From the NCBI GenBank assembly GCA_026415975.1, contig JAOAFZ010000004.1, forward strand, positions 55,757-119,756: a DNA stretch of 64,000 nt, given 5' to 3'. A program made the position numbers and the translations under genes. This stretch comes from Patescibacteria group bacterium. GTDB lineage: Bacteria; Patescibacteriota; Microgenomatia; UBA1406; GWC2-37-13. The notes beneath the pieces were generated by a model. The model was not told the origin of the DNA. It did no database searches and worked only from the letters and a program-made list of their open reading frames with translations. Positions 1 to 9,079 of this stretch are shown one piece after another (position 1 is the stretch's first letter; each line of letters starts with the position of its first letter).

Positions 1-494
1 TGTGGTGATTTAAGGAACTTTTTCCGTGCCGGGAGACCGGAAAAGAGATCATCCACAATAATGCTGCTCCCTTCAGGCATACCGACTGTCCGCGTTTCAA
101 GGTGTTTGCCACGATCCACTATTATTTCACTTCCGCTCGAGCTCCCGCGTCTTCGGGAACGAATACGTACCCGGGATACCGTTGCAATGCTGTGTAACGC
201 TTCACCCCGGAAACCGAGCGTTTGAATGGAGGAAAAATCACTCTCGGAAGAGATTTTACTGGTGGTATGGGCCATCCAGCAGAGTGAAAGATCTTCCTTG
301 GTCATTCCGATTCCATTATCATGAACAGCAATCCGCCGTATACCACCATGCTCAAGCAGGATATCGATCTGGGTTGATTTTGCATCCAGTGCATTTTCCA
401 GAAGCTCTTTTACCGCGTACGCAGGTCGTTCGATCACCTCTCCCGCGGCAATTTTGTGTATTACTTCGGGTGAAAGGGGCGCTATCTTGTTCAT
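1..494 (-). CDS. mutL: DNA mismatch repair protein MutL, N-terminal part (cut by window edge)
   Basis: This is the first ~164 residues of the MutL GHKL ATPase, which couples MutS mismatch recognition to downstream repair. Translation from the ATG at 494 gives MNKIAPLSPEV followed by the ATP-binding landmarks IAAGEVIERP, ELLENALDA (motif I Glu/Asn), HDNGIGM (motif II) and GFRGEALHSIA (motif III), in the expected order. The frame stays open to base 1, so the rest of the ATPase domain and the C-terminal dimerisation domain lie outside the window. It is transcribed in the same direction as mutS, with one glycosyltransferase gene between them. No convincing ribosome binding site or close -10 box is seen at its start, so it may have a short leader. 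Confidence 0.93.
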   Translation of the reverse strand, partial: MNKIAPLSPEVIHKIAAGEVIERPAYAVKELLENALDAKSTQIDILLEHGGIRRIAVHDNGIGMTKEDLSLCWMAHTTSKISSESDFSSIQTLGFRGEALHSIATVSRVRIRSRRRGSSSGSEIIVDRGKHLETRTVGMPEGSSIIVDDLFSGLPARKKFLKSP

Positions 495-518
495 GTGAGG
501 CCTGATAAAACAGTCATT

Positions 519-1190
519 CTACGAAATAAGGTAGCTGAGGAGTATTTTCGACGGGTATTCAATGTAAAACGACAGAGGATTTCTGCTTCTCCGGCGTCCA
601 GATGTAATTGCCTGCATAGAATGGTCACGTAGTATTGTCCCCCCCCTTTTCCGTATGGCAATTGAAAGATGAATGTCTTCCATAACCAGTTCAGCAAAAC
701 TCATATCAAGGGTTTTCCGGATGGAGTTCCAGGTGGACTTTCGCAATGCAAAGTTTGAACCGGACATTACTGGTGTGTTGTTGTTGATATACTTGGCAAC
801 TCGGTGATATGTAGTGTACAGTGAATCAAAGTCTTTTGAGAAAGTATCGTAATTGTTTTTCCCGGCAATCGCATCTACAGAGCTTTTTGTAAAGTGTGTT
901 TCCGCTTTCTGGATCCAGTCAGGAAATAAGCGGGTGTCAGCATCTACCCGTACAATAATATCTCCTGTTGCGGAATTGAATCCCGTGTTCCGCGTCCAGG
1001 CAATGCCTTTATTTTTTTCTTTGATTACCCTGGCGCCATATTTACGAGCGATCGCCGGCGTGGCATCAGTAGAGTTGTTGTCAACAACGATTACTTCATC
1101 GGGTTGCCTGATCTGATTCCGTATACCAGCAAGACACTCAGGCAAGTATGCCTCTTCGTTGTACGCGGGAATAACTACTGAAATTTTCAC
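519..1190 (-). CDS. Family 2 glycosyltransferase
   Basis: A 223-residue GT-A fold glycosyltransferase, probably acting at the cytoplasmic face of the membrane on a surface glycan or lipid; the substrate cannot be read from sequence. The N-terminus ISVVIPAYNEE is the nucleotide-sugar binding start of family 2, VDADT near residue 87 is the metal-binding DXD-type motif, and MEDIHLS near residue 170 is the usual acidic catalytic-base (ED) motif. There are no strong membrane helices. The start is GTG at 1190, chosen because it opens directly into the conserved beta strand and because TAAAAT lies 5 nt upstream over the mutS stop codon. It lies 8 nt after mutS and ends 24 nt before mutL, so it sits inside a mutS-mutL transcription unit. 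Confidence 0.85.
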   Translation of the reverse strand: MKISVVIPAYNEEAYLPECLAGIRNQIRQPDEVIVVDNNSTDATPAIARKYGARVIKEKNKGIAWTRNTGFNSATGDIIVRVDADTRLFPDWIQKAETHFTKSSVDAIAGKNNYDTFSKDFDSLYTTYHRVAKYINNNTPVMSGSNFALRKSTWNSIRKTLDMSFAELVMEDIHLSIAIRKRGGTILRDHSMQAITSGRRRSRNPLSFYIEYPSKILLSYLIS

Positions 1191-1198
1191 ACCCTATT

Positions 1199-3838
1199 TT
1201 ACCGGATCAGCTCGATAATTTTTGTAAGGAGGTGAAAAGACTCGAGGGGAGTGAGCGTATTTATATCGACGTCTTTGAGGAGAGAGTGGATTGTTTTGGT
1301 TTTCTGATCATTCTTTTCATTCCCCACTTTATTACATTTAACGACGTCTTGCTCGCTCCTCTTCTCTAATCTTGAAACAAGCTTCGCTGCACGCTGTGTT
1401 ACGGCAGCCGGTACACCAGCCATCTCGGCAACCGCAATCCCAAAACTATGTGACGCACCGCCAGGTGTAAGCGTGTGCAGAAAGACCGGTTTACCGCCTT
1501 CACGCCGGATCGCCATGTGCATATTCCTGATCCGGCCGGGGAAGTGACGCTCCAAATCCTGAAGCTCATGGTAGTGGGTGGCGAAGAGAGTCATCGCCGC
1601 AACAGCAGGATTTGTAACAAGGTGTTCAGCCACTGCCCAGGCGATACCGATACCATCGAAGGTGCTGGTGCCACGACCTATTTCGTCCATTACAATCAAA
1701 CTACGGGCAGTAGCAGTATTCAGGATAAACGATGTCTCGGTCATCTCGACCATAAAAGTGGAGAGACCGCGACTGATTACATCCGAGGCACCGGAACGGA
1801 CAAAGATCCGGTCGACCAAACCGAGTTTGGCTTTCTCGGCTGGCACAAACGAGCCGATCTGGTTCATGAGCACAATCAGCGCAACTTGCCGGACATAGAC
1901 CGACTTCCCGGCCATGTTGGGTCCCGTAAGCAACACCATCTGTGGAGCTCCGTTTTTTGCTGCCTCGAGACCGGAGGAGAGGAGTGCCGGATTAGGCACA
2001 AACCGGTCATCTGTAAGCAGGCGTTCTACGACTGGATGACGTCCATTCTCGATGGCTATGGATTGATATTTAACGACGTCTGGCCGAGTGTAGCGATGGC
2101 GTTCGGCAATCTCGGCAAATGTCAGTAAACAATCGATTTCCGCGATACAATCTGCCGTACGCTGAAGTTCAGCGGTATATCTGAGTACCTCGGCAACAGT
2201 GTCCTGGAATATCCGGTACTCAAGATCGTTCATGCTCTGTTCGGCTGTTAGTATGGTTTCTTCTTTGCGTTTCAACTCGGGCGTGGTAAATCGTTCTCCA
2301 TTGACGAGTGTCTGTTTGCGGATATACTCAGCAGGTACATTTGCTGCCTGCGTCCGGCTTACCTCGATATAGAAACCAAAGACCTTGTTAAACCGGACCT
2401 TCAGAGTAGATATCCCGGTCCGCTCACGTTCCCGCTGTTCAAAGTCAATAATCCAGTCATGTCCGCCTTTTACCGTTGCACGAAATGCATCAAGTTCAGA
2501 GTTGACCCCTTTTGCAATAATATTTCCGTTTTTCGGGTCAAACGCCGGATCCGGCAGGATCCAGCGGTCGATGAAATCATGCAACTTCCCTACTATTGCC
2601 GAAATCCCTGCTGCCAGCTCCCCCGCCAGGGGAGAGGGGAGAGGTGCTACCCTATCCCGGATCTCCCCTGCTTGCTTCAAAGAATGTTTTAAAGCTATCA
2701 GGTCTTTTGGATTTCCGATTTTTGTAGAAAGACGTGCTACAATGCGCTCAATATCATTTACCTCCCCCATCCCCTGCCGGAGCTGTTCACGCAGTGCACG
2801 ATTATCAAGAAACGACTGTACCAGCTGGTGGCGTGCTAGAATCTTCTCGCGATCTATTAATGGTTTCATCAGCCAGCGACGAAGCATCCGTCCTCCCATT
2901 GGGGTAATGGTGTCATCAAGTACAGAAAGCAGCGACCCCCGTCGCTCCCCTTCCCTGACGGTTGTAAACAGCTCCAGATTTGCAATAGTAGAACGGTCGA
3001 GCTGCATGGTATCATCGGTACAGTATCGAGTTATCTTCCGTAAATGGCCCACATTCCCCTTCTGGGTATCGTTCAGGTATCCTGCAAGCGCTGCACAGGC
3101 TCGCTGAGCAGATTCCATACCATCGATATCGAATGCTGAGAGCGATGCGACGCGAAAAAAATTCCTTAAATATGAATCGGGACGCGCTGTGTACCGTTCC
3201 CAGTTTGGAGCGGGAAACACATTCATATCTGCGGCCCGGGAAAGAATCTTAAGTATGTCCGCATTATTATAATCTGCATCCGATACCACACACTCAGCAG
3301 GGCTTAGCCGGGCAAGCTCATCCTCAAGGGTGGAAAGTGCCCGTATGCCGATCCATTCCGCCGCCTGAAACAGTCCCGTCGAGATGTCCGCGATCGCCAG
3401 CCCGATTTTTCGAAAACCACCCTCTCGCGGGCCTTCAAAGGACACAGCTACGATATAGTTGTTCTTGTTTCGATCAAGGGCATGTTCGTCCAGGAGCGTC
3501 CCGGGTGTAACGACGCGAATCACGTCGCGTTCTACCAGTCCCCTGTCGTCTGGTTCGGAGACCTGTTCGCAGATGGCAACCTTGTATCCGGCTTTCACGA
3601 AACGCATTAGGTAGGTATCCACTGCATGATAGGGTACTCCGGCCATAGGCACCTTGCCATCACGACCACGAGAGCGGGACGTAAGGGTAATGTCAAGCAC
3701 TTTTGCACCCAATACCGCATCTTCCATGAACATCTCGTAAAAATCGCCCATACGGAAGAACAGGATACAATCAGCATATTGACGCTTAATATCAATATAC
3801 TGCTTCATCATAGGAGTGGTAAATTCAGACAATGACAT
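1199..3838 (-). CDS. mutS: DNA mismatch repair protein MutS
   Basis: Full-length MutS (879 residues from the chosen start), the mismatch-recognition ATPase. The N-terminal mismatch-binding domain carries the canonical Phe-x-Glu in FFRMGDFYEMF. The core and clamp domains follow, and the ATPase has Walker A GPNMAGKS, the Walker B-like VMDEIGRGTS and the helix-turn-helix dimer region near the C-terminus. An in-frame ATG 66 nt upstream exists, but the family normally starts about 10-20 residues before the FYEMF motif. A TAGTAT hexamer ends 7 nt before the ATG at 3838, which agrees with the leaderless promoters seen elsewhere here. The C-terminal ~60 residues are Lys/Asn/Thr-rich and divergent. 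It heads a unit with the glycosyltransferase and mutL. Confidence 0.95.
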   Translation of the reverse strand: MSLSEFTTPMMKQYIDIKRQYADCILFFRMGDFYEMFMEDAVLGAKVLDITLTSRSRGRDGKVPMAGVPYHAVDTYLMRFVKAGYKVAICEQVSEPDDRGLVERDVIRVVTPGTLLDEHALDRNKNNYIVAVSFEGPREGGFRKIGLAIADISTGLFQAAEWIGIRALSTLEDELARLSPAECVVSDADYNNADILKILSRAADMNVFPAPNWERYTARPDSYLRNFFRVASLSAFDIDGMESAQRACAALAGYLNDTQKGNVGHLRKITRYCTDDTMQLDRSTIANLELFTTVREGERRGSLLSVLDDTITPMGGRMLRRWLMKPLIDREKILARHQLVQSFLDNRALREQLRQGMGEVNDIERIVARLSTKIGNPKDLIALKHSLKQAGEIRDRVAPLPSPLAGELAAGISAIVGKLHDFIDRWILPDPAFDPKNGNIIAKGVNSELDAFRATVKGGHDWIIDFEQRERERTGISTLKVRFNKVFGFYIEVSRTQAANVPAEYIRKQTLVNGERFTTPELKRKEETILTAEQSMNDLEYRIFQDTVAEVLRYTAELQRTADCIAEIDCLLTFAEIAERHRYTRPDVVKYQSIAIENGRHPVVERLLTDDRFVPNPALLSSGLEAAKNGAPQMVLLTGPNMAGKSVYVRQVALIVLMNQIGSFVPAEKAKLGLVDRIFVRSGASDVISRGLSTFMVEMTETSFILNTATARSLIVMDEIGRGTSTFDGIGIAWAVAEHLVTNPAVAAMTLFATHYHELQDLERHFPGRIRNMHMAIRREGGKPVFLHTLTPGGASHSFGIAVAEMAGVPAAVTQRAAKLVSRLEKRSEQDVVKCNKVGNEKNDQKTKTIHSLLKDVDINTLTPLESFHLLTKIIELIR

Positions 3839-3969
3839 GGAGTATATACTAGCAGGTTTGAAGACATTTGCGGTACAGCCAGGCATCGTGAAGTGAAGCT
3901 CCATTCGAGAGTGATTTCCAAAGTGATTCTGCTTCCAGGAGTGAAGTTATCCGGCGATAGGTGTACATG

Positions 3970-4935
3970 TTAATGACTTGCTCGGTAAAATTCGATCAGC
4001 TTCTCGAGTGGAATTGTACCACGATAATCTCTGGTAGACCGCAGCCCATCAAGTGATATTTTGCCCGTGAATGACGTCCAGCGTTGATGTTCTGTAAGTT
4101 GCCGGATTCGTTGCTCCTGATAAAAGTACATCGCCGGCTTGAAAATATCACCAAGCAGTCCTGTGTCACAAAATCAGAACATATGTCGGGCCGCACGCTG
4201 CCCCATGCAAGTTTTCGGCTGAATCCTATGGAACGGAAGAAATCAAAGATATCCCGCAGTGACTCCACCATACCGATACTGCTTGTCACGTACTTTGCAG
4301 CATGTTGAAAAAGGGATTTTTCCCCTTCGAGTCCGTGATAATCCTGCATGTAGCTTGCAAACCCCTCTTCTGTAGATGGGTAACCGGATGACGGCTCAAT
4401 ATCATTGAACGCGGAATTTACAGACCGAACGCGACATGGGTAACCTCATGTTTGAGTGCTCCATCAAGGGAAAAAACGATAATTCCACGTGTTCACTAAT
4501 AACAAATTCCTTCCTCCGATGGTTGGGGCGGAAGAAAAAACCATCCATATGTGAAATTGTAACGTCGTATCCCAGACCAAGATCTTCAAATGCCTTTACA
4601 AATGCAGCTGCAATCTCTGCTACCTGTGGTTTTTACCTTTTTTCAGGTATTATAGAGACAATACCTTTCGCAAGCTCAAGCACCTCGGGTAAAACTTTGA
4701 CATGAAAATACCGCTCTGCCTCGGCGTGAATCAGGAATCAGGTCGGGCTCCTGGTTAAGGATCGCCTCTACGAATGATTTCGGGAGTTTGTGCTGCTGTT
4801 TTTTAAGCTTAAGCAGGTGCTCTTGCCCATTCCACCGGTAGCGGAACTGCGGCTGGTACTCTGTGAGGATGCCAAAAAATGCTCGCGCTCTTCGTGAAGA
4901 TTGACGGGTGTGATAATGGAGAGAAGAGTTGGCAT
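3970..4935 (-). pseudogene. Decayed DUF1704 (QEGLA/MatCAP-like) metallopeptidase
   Basis: No single frame is open, but reading the minus strand across frames gives one continuous protein. It starts MPTLLSIITPVNLHEERE, then EYQPQFRYRWNGQEH, FVEAILNQEPD, AEAERYFHVKVLPEVLELAKG, LGYDVTISHMDGFFFRPNH, GALKHEVTHVAFG, STEEGFASYMQDY, FKPAMYFYQEQ and a C-terminus ending EKLIEFYRASH. HEVTH and STEEGFA correspond to the zinc HExxH-type and (Q/T)E-EGLA motifs of the DUF1704 peptidase family. At least six frameshifts occur (near 4870, 4728, 4635, 4488, 4410 and 4165). Neighbouring genes are clean, which argues for decay rather than poor sequence. The start codon lies 5 nt after the ATP-grasp stop codon, so it was the third gene of the 7TM/ATP-grasp operon. 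Confidence 0.8.
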
Positions 4936-4940
4936 AGATA

Positions 4941-6260
4941 TTACGACGTATAGCCCGACAGCTCCTCCTGGTCGTTGTCGGAGTAATTGTTCCAGAGGAC
5001 GGGTTTTATAAGAAATCCCCCAAGGTCTTTGCGGCCGATAATAACGGGAAACTTCATTTTCCTCCGGTCAGTTACGGAAGCAAGTGAGTTTATCTTCCTC
5101 CCGGAGAGAAGAATGTTTGCTCTGACAAGCGGTCGTTCCCCTTGACCACTTGCGGATGTTACGTGGACGGTCTCACCGGTATACGGGAGTCCCAGCTCGT
5201 TGACAAGCCTGCGATCAATCGAGGTACGATATGCCCCGGTATCGAGCTTAGCCTCGACCTGGATAGAACGGTTTCCCCAGGAAACGGTGACCGGCTGGAT
5301 CACGGTAAGAATCTTTGTTTCAGGCTGCACTTTTTCGGAAAACGCCTGGGCAAAGAGGGATTTGGCGACTTCAACTCCCCGCTCTGGTGAGGGAATCGGA
5401 ATATTTTCAATTCGTTCAAGCCGGGTACGAAGTGAGTCTAAGTTGGCATTCTGTATCGCCAAACCCGGACGCGCATTCACTTCCAGAATGTTCGGGTTTC
5501 CCTCACGATCCAGTACAACATCTATCCCTGCGTATCCCAATCCGCTCGCCTGCTGAGTACGGGCAGCAAGAAGCAGTATCTGATCCCAGTTCGGAATTTT
5601 TATTCCACGGGTTTTCACTTTTGTACTGGGTATTACTTTGACCATGCCTTTCTTACTGTATGCAGCTGTGGTGATTCCGGTACGCATGTCGATTCCAAAT
5701 GCGATTGCACCTAGCGAAAGATTTGCTTTTCCCCCCGATTCCTCGGTGGGAAACCGGAGCATTGCCATAACCGGAATGTGATGGAAGACGATGACCCGGA
5801 TATCCGGAACACCAATTGCTCCCAGTTTGCGAAACATCGGGTAGGGCACCAGCCGTTCCTCAATAAAACATTTATCCGGCAAATACTGGAGTGAAAAACC
5901 ACCGTCGAGCACATCAAATGCGTGAGACTGTATCTGATCAATAGTATACTGTTCGCCTACAACTGACGTGGCAATACCGTTTTTAAATTTCCGGAAGGCG
6001 ATTATTCCCCCGCCTGCATACCCCCTCGCCGGTTTAATAACAAACCCCCTTTCCGGCAGGCTTGACCAGTCGAATTCCTGAATTTGCTTACGATTTTCGA
6101 ACTGGGCATACATTGCCGGGGTGGCAATGCCGTTTTTGAGAAGCATTGATTTTGTCGCAAGTTTATCATCCGCACGCCGCTTTGCCTCCCCAGTATTATA
6201 TGGGTAAATATATAAATAGTTCCGAGCGTTCATGCCCAGTGGGGCTTTATTTACCGGCAT
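4941..6260 (-). CDS. ATP-grasp (alpha-L-glutamate-ligase-like) protein fused to a retropepsin-like domain
   Basis: 439 residues in two domains. Residues ~1-290 are an ATP-grasp of the sugar-transglutaminase-associated type, with KPARGYAGGGI for the ATP-binding lysine/glycine loop, SLGAIAFGIDM, GIDVVLDREGNP and EVNARPGLAIQ for the metal-binding Glu/Asn. Residues ~320-425 are a RimB/retropepsin-like aspartic peptidase domain with the active-site AKLDTGAYRTS and a late VIIGRKDLGGF flap/partner strand. ATP-grasp ligases of this group join amino acids to peptides, and the peptidase domain may trim or recycle the product (family knowledge; substrate unknown). It overlaps the upstream 7TM gene by 14 nt and is followed 5 nt later by the DUF1704 relic. 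A second in-frame ATG at 6233 is a possible alternative start. Confidence 0.85.
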   Translation of the reverse strand: MPVNKAPLGMNARNYLYIYPYNTGEAKRRADDKLATKSMLLKNGIATPAMYAQFENRKQIQEFDWSSLPERGFVIKPARGYAGGGIIAFRKFKNGIATSVVGEQYTIDQIQSHAFDVLDGGFSLQYLPDKCFIEERLVPYPMFRKLGAIGVPDIRVIVFHHIPVMAMLRFPTEESGGKANLSLGAIAFGIDMRTGITTAAYSKKGMVKVIPSTKVKTRGIKIPNWDQILLLAARTQQASGLGYAGIDVVLDREGNPNILEVNARPGLAIQNANLDSLRTRLERIENIPIPSPERGVEVAKSLFAQAFSEKVQPETKILTVIQPVTVSWGNRSIQVEAKLDTGAYRTSIDRRLVNELGLPYTGETVHVTSASGQGERPLVRANILLSGRKINSLASVTDRRKMKFPVIIGRKDLGGFLIKPVLWNNYSDNDQEELSGYTS

Positions 6261-7203
6261 TCCGGAGCGGAGTAAATCGGTAATATTCTGTCAGGCGCAA
6301 ACCAAAATAGCGCCCGATGAGGATATTCGCCGGTATCAGCAGGAACACCAGCTCGGGGTAGAGCAATACAGTACGCTGGAAAACCTCATTTGTCAGGATT
6401 AGATAACCGATAGTTCCTAATGCCACGGTGATTCCCGTAATTATAAATGTTTCCTTGAGCGTTCGCTCCAGTTGCAACTCAACCACGCGCTCGCTTAATA
6501 GAATCAGGAGGAGTATCGGAAAGATAGAAAGCTGTTTAACGACCAGTATTCCTGCCTGGGCGCTCATCATCAAGGTAAGAAAAATGACAAGTGAAACCAT
6601 AAACATCGAAAGGGCAACTTTGGGAAGTTGCATAATTCGTACCCGCTTAAGTATTAGTTTCGCTATAGTTGCCGCAATGATAATCGCGGAAAGTAAAATC
6701 AACCCGGCCGTAACTCCGGTGGAAACCAGCGTGATCGACAAAGCAATAGGCACATAGAGCCCCAGTGTGGGGAGCCCGACCACATGCCTGACAAAGGCCA
6801 CGAGGGTAGCAAGGAGCGGTAACAGCAGAACCAGGTAGATGGTATTTGCCGGTACTCCTACCTTAAACGCATGCTGAACACCATAGGCAAAAAAGTTGCT
6901 GAGATTGACATTCTTCACTGGACGTTGTTCAAAGAGCAGGGTGATCTCGTCGCGGGCTGCCGGAGGTTCCGGACGGGTAACATCTCCTTTCTGGATTTTT
7001 TCGATTTCCTCCTGTATTCGCGCGGCCGCAGATGCCTCTGCTTCCCTGGTTGCAAGTTCTGGGGTATCAGTAGCCTCCTTCACAATTTGTTCTTCGATTG
7101 TCGTCTGCGATTCCAACTCAGGAATAAACTCCTGAGCGAAAATACCATGGGGAATCATCGCGACCAGAGCAGCACAAACGAACGATAGGAATACCTTTTT
7201 CAT
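6247..7203 (-). CDS. 7TM membrane protein of the inactive-transglutaminase/7TM family
   Basis: 318 residues. An N-terminal signal peptide (cleavage near AQE, residue ~24) is followed by a ~75-residue Glu-rich extracytoplasmic region and about seven membrane helices (residues ~105-300), including an NTIYLVLLLPLLATLVAF stretch and a conserved GLPTLGLYVPI loop. Family members usually have a degenerate transglutaminase domain before the 7TM block; here that region is short, so the domain may be missing or reduced. The gene always travels with the ATP-grasp ligase that follows and overlaps it, which suggests the ligase works on or with this membrane protein. A TATAAT at 7210-7215 ends 6 nt before the ATG, so the operon mRNA is probably leaderless. 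Confidence 0.8.
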   Translation of the reverse strand: MKKVFLSFVCAALVAMIPHGIFAQEFIPELESQTTIEEQIVKEATDTPELATREAEASAAARIQEEIEKIQKGDVTRPEPPAARDEITLLFEQRPVKNVNLSNFFAYGVQHAFKVGVPANTIYLVLLLPLLATLVAFVRHVVGLPTLGLYVPIALSITLVSTGVTAGLILLSAIIIAATIAKLILKRVRIMQLPKVALSMFMVSLVIFLTLMMSAQAGILVVKQLSIFPILLLILLSERVVELQLERTLKETFIITGITVALGTIGYLILTNEVFQRTVLLYPELVFLLIPANILIGRYFGLRLTEYYRFTPLRNAGK

Positions 7204-7209
7204 GTGTAT

Positions 7210-7215
7210 ATTATA
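7210..7215 (-). promoter_or_regulatory. -10 hexamer TATAAT of the 7TM/ATP-grasp operon
   Basis: A consensus -10 box reads on the minus strand and ends 6 nt before the ATG at 7203, so transcription should start at or next to the start codon. It is one of the cleanest examples of the leaderless pattern of this window. Confidence 0.7.
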
Positions 7216-7240
7216 TCAAACGATATTACAGTAATTCAGC

Positions 7241-8035
7241 TCATTCAGAATATCCATATTGCACAAGAGACTTCCGGAAGACAAGCCGGCCCTCCGTTTC
7301 TTCCACAAGACGGTACCCGTCGCGATCGTATGCGCGGACTACCGCCAGATCCATACCCTGTGTTTCAGCAAGATACTGGATCATGCTGCCGCGTCCCCGT
7401 TTGGCAAAGAGGCCGTAATTGAAGATCTTCCCCTCTTTTTCTTGGGTAAAAACCACCTCGGTTACCGGGATAGTAAGAAGTTTCCGGTCTATGGCATTGG
7501 CGCACTCATCTGAAGCGAGGTTCAGAAGTATTGTATGGCCATTCTGCTTAGCTGTCTCGTTTAGTGCCTTCGTAATGTCGTGACGCCAAAACGCATACAG
7601 ATTTGCGGCTGTACCGATTGTCAACGGTGTTTTCATTTCCAGGCGATACGGCTGTATCAGATCGTACGGGCGGAGCAGGCCGTAGAGGCCAGAAAGTATA
7701 CGGAGTGAGTTCTGGAGGTATTTCTGTTGTGGCTCCGTATAGTGGTGAGCCCTCAATTGCCGGTAGATATCACCACTATAGGCAAGTATGGCTGGACGGG
7801 AGTTGGCCGGAGTGTGTCTGGGGATGAAAGTTGCGTACTGCGCTGCGTTCACGGCGGCAAGCTTGTCGCTGAGGTGCATAAGGGCTCCGAGTTTTTCCGG
7901 ACTGTAAGAGCGCAGTATCGCAGCTATCTCGCAGGCTTTCCGGATGAAAGCCGGTTCGGTAACCGGTATATTGACCGCTGCCCTCCAGTCAGAGCTGAAA
8001 TCAAGCGTTTTGGCAGGTGAAGTTACGATCAGCAT
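7241..8035 (-). CDS. yaaA: Peroxide stress protein YaaA (UPF0246)
   Basis: 264 residues of the YaaA/DUF328 family, DNA-binding proteins that in E. coli lower free iron and limit Fenton damage under peroxide stress. The start MLIVTSPAKTLDF closely parallels the E. coli YaaA start. Later landmarks are LYGLLRPYDLIQPYRLEM, SDECANAIDR and a C-terminal RAYDRDGYRL segment. An ATG three codons upstream is in frame, but the ATG at 8035 matches the family start and lies 7 nt after a TATAAT at 8043-8048. The gene is monocistronic and divergent from the acyltransferase gene. Confidence 0.92.
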   Translation of the reverse strand: MLIVTSPAKTLDFSSDWRAAVNIPVTEPAFIRKACEIAAILRSYSPEKLGALMHLSDKLAAVNAAQYATFIPRHTPANSRPAILAYSGDIYRQLRAHHYTEPQQKYLQNSLRILSGLYGLLRPYDLIQPYRLEMKTPLTIGTAANLYAFWRHDITKALNETAKQNGHTILLNLASDECANAIDRKLLTIPVTEVVFTQEKEGKIFNYGLFAKRGRGSMIQYLAETQGMDLAVVRAYDRDGYRLVEETEGRLVFRKSLVQYGYSE

Positions 8036-8074
8036 ATAGGCCATTATACTATCCTGTTCTGGTACTATATCCCC
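8036..8074. promoter_or_regulatory. 39-bp divergent promoter region yaaA / acyltransferase
   Basis: Two -10 boxes lie back to back: TATAAT on the minus strand (8043-8048, 7 nt before the yaaA ATG) and TACTAT on the plus strand (8063-8068, 6 nt before the acyltransferase ATG at 8075). The whole intergenic space is 39 bp, so both transcripts are probably leaderless and their -35 regions interleave. Confidence 0.6.
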
Positions 8075-9079
8075 ATGACAATTCCATCAACGCCGGTGCG
8101 CCACGCGTTTATCGATATTCTGCGTGGTATCAGTATGATTGCCGTCCTGAGCATTCATGCAATGGCAAATTACCTGGGAGATCCGTTTGTGCTACGAATA
8201 TGGGATTTACAGCAGTTTGCAGTTCAGATCTTTGTATTTTGTTCCGCGTATCTGTTTTTCGGGAGACCGCCTACGGTGCACTTGAGTAGCCTGGGTGCGT
8301 ATCTGGGAAAGCGGGTGTGGCGGCTGTATTCCCCGTTTCTGGTCTTTGCAGCATGCTACTTTCTGCTTGTTGCGATGCTTCGGCCCGAAGACCTTACTAT
8401 CGGGTTCATAGGGGAAACCCTCCTCCTGGTCGGGGGGGTAGATCTTACCTGGCTGGTGTTGCTGTTTATTCAGTTGATGGTATCTTTTCAGCTACTGTCG
8501 TATCTGCACCGGCACAATGTGTTTCTGTTCCGGCTCGCCGCGGCAATAATTATTCTTTCTGCGATTCTCCTTTATTTTTTCCCCTTCCCCTATAACTGGA
8601 AGCTTATCATGTGGCTCCCATGGAGTGCGATGGGTCTTTTTGCACTCTGGATGCGGCACGTTGCACATCATCGTAACATTGTGCGCATCACCTACATTCT
8701 TTCTGCACTTCTTTTTCTAGTGTTTATCGGACTGCAGTGGATGGAGACCGGGAAGATAATGATATATCCGAATAAATACCCGCCAAATGTAATTGTGCTC
8801 TTGTATGGCTGTGTCTGGATAGGGATATTCGACGTGCTGCACCGGCGAAAGGTTTTTGAGCGGCTTCGCCTCATAGCACCAATCGAGTTCTTCAGTAAAA
8901 ACTCGTATTCGCTGTTTTTTCTTCACCATATTGTCATGTATGCTATGAACAACGCCTTTGGATTGCACAAAACCCTGCCCTGGTGGGGGTATGTGGTGGT
9001 GCTTTTCCTAGTTACGATGCCGGCGCAGCTGATGGTGAATCAGGTCTTTTCGATATTGAAGAACGCAAAACCCGCCTGA
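8075..9079 (+). CDS. Acyltransferase family 3 membrane protein (OafA/YrhL-like)
   Basis: 334 residues, about ten membrane helices. The N-terminus has the family signature RHAFIDILRGISMIAVLSIH, with the Arg and His of the catalytic/acyl-binding region, followed by FVFCSAYLFFGRP. Such proteins O-acylate cell-surface sugars or peptidoglycan using cytoplasmic acyl donors; the acceptor here is unknown. The start is fixed by a TACTAT hexamer 6 nt upstream. The last 40 nt overlap the 3' end of the convergent SpoIID/LytB-type gene, so the two coding regions share sequence tail to tail. Confidence 0.82.
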   Translation: MTIPSTPVRHAFIDILRGISMIAVLSIHAMANYLGDPFVLRIWDLQQFAVQIFVFCSAYLFFGRPPTVHLSSLGAYLGKRVWRLYSPFLVFAACYFLLVAMLRPEDLTIGFIGETLLLVGGVDLTWLVLLFIQLMVSFQLLSYLHRHNVFLFRLAAAIIILSAILLYFFPFPYNWKLIMWLPWSAMGLFALWMRHVAHHRNIVRITYILSALLFLVFIGLQWMETGKIMIYPNKYPPNVIVLLYGCVWIGIFDVLHRRKVFERLRLIAPIEFFSKNSYSLFFLHHIVMYAMNNAFGLHKTLPWWGYVVVLFLVTMPAQLMVNQVFSILKNAKPA

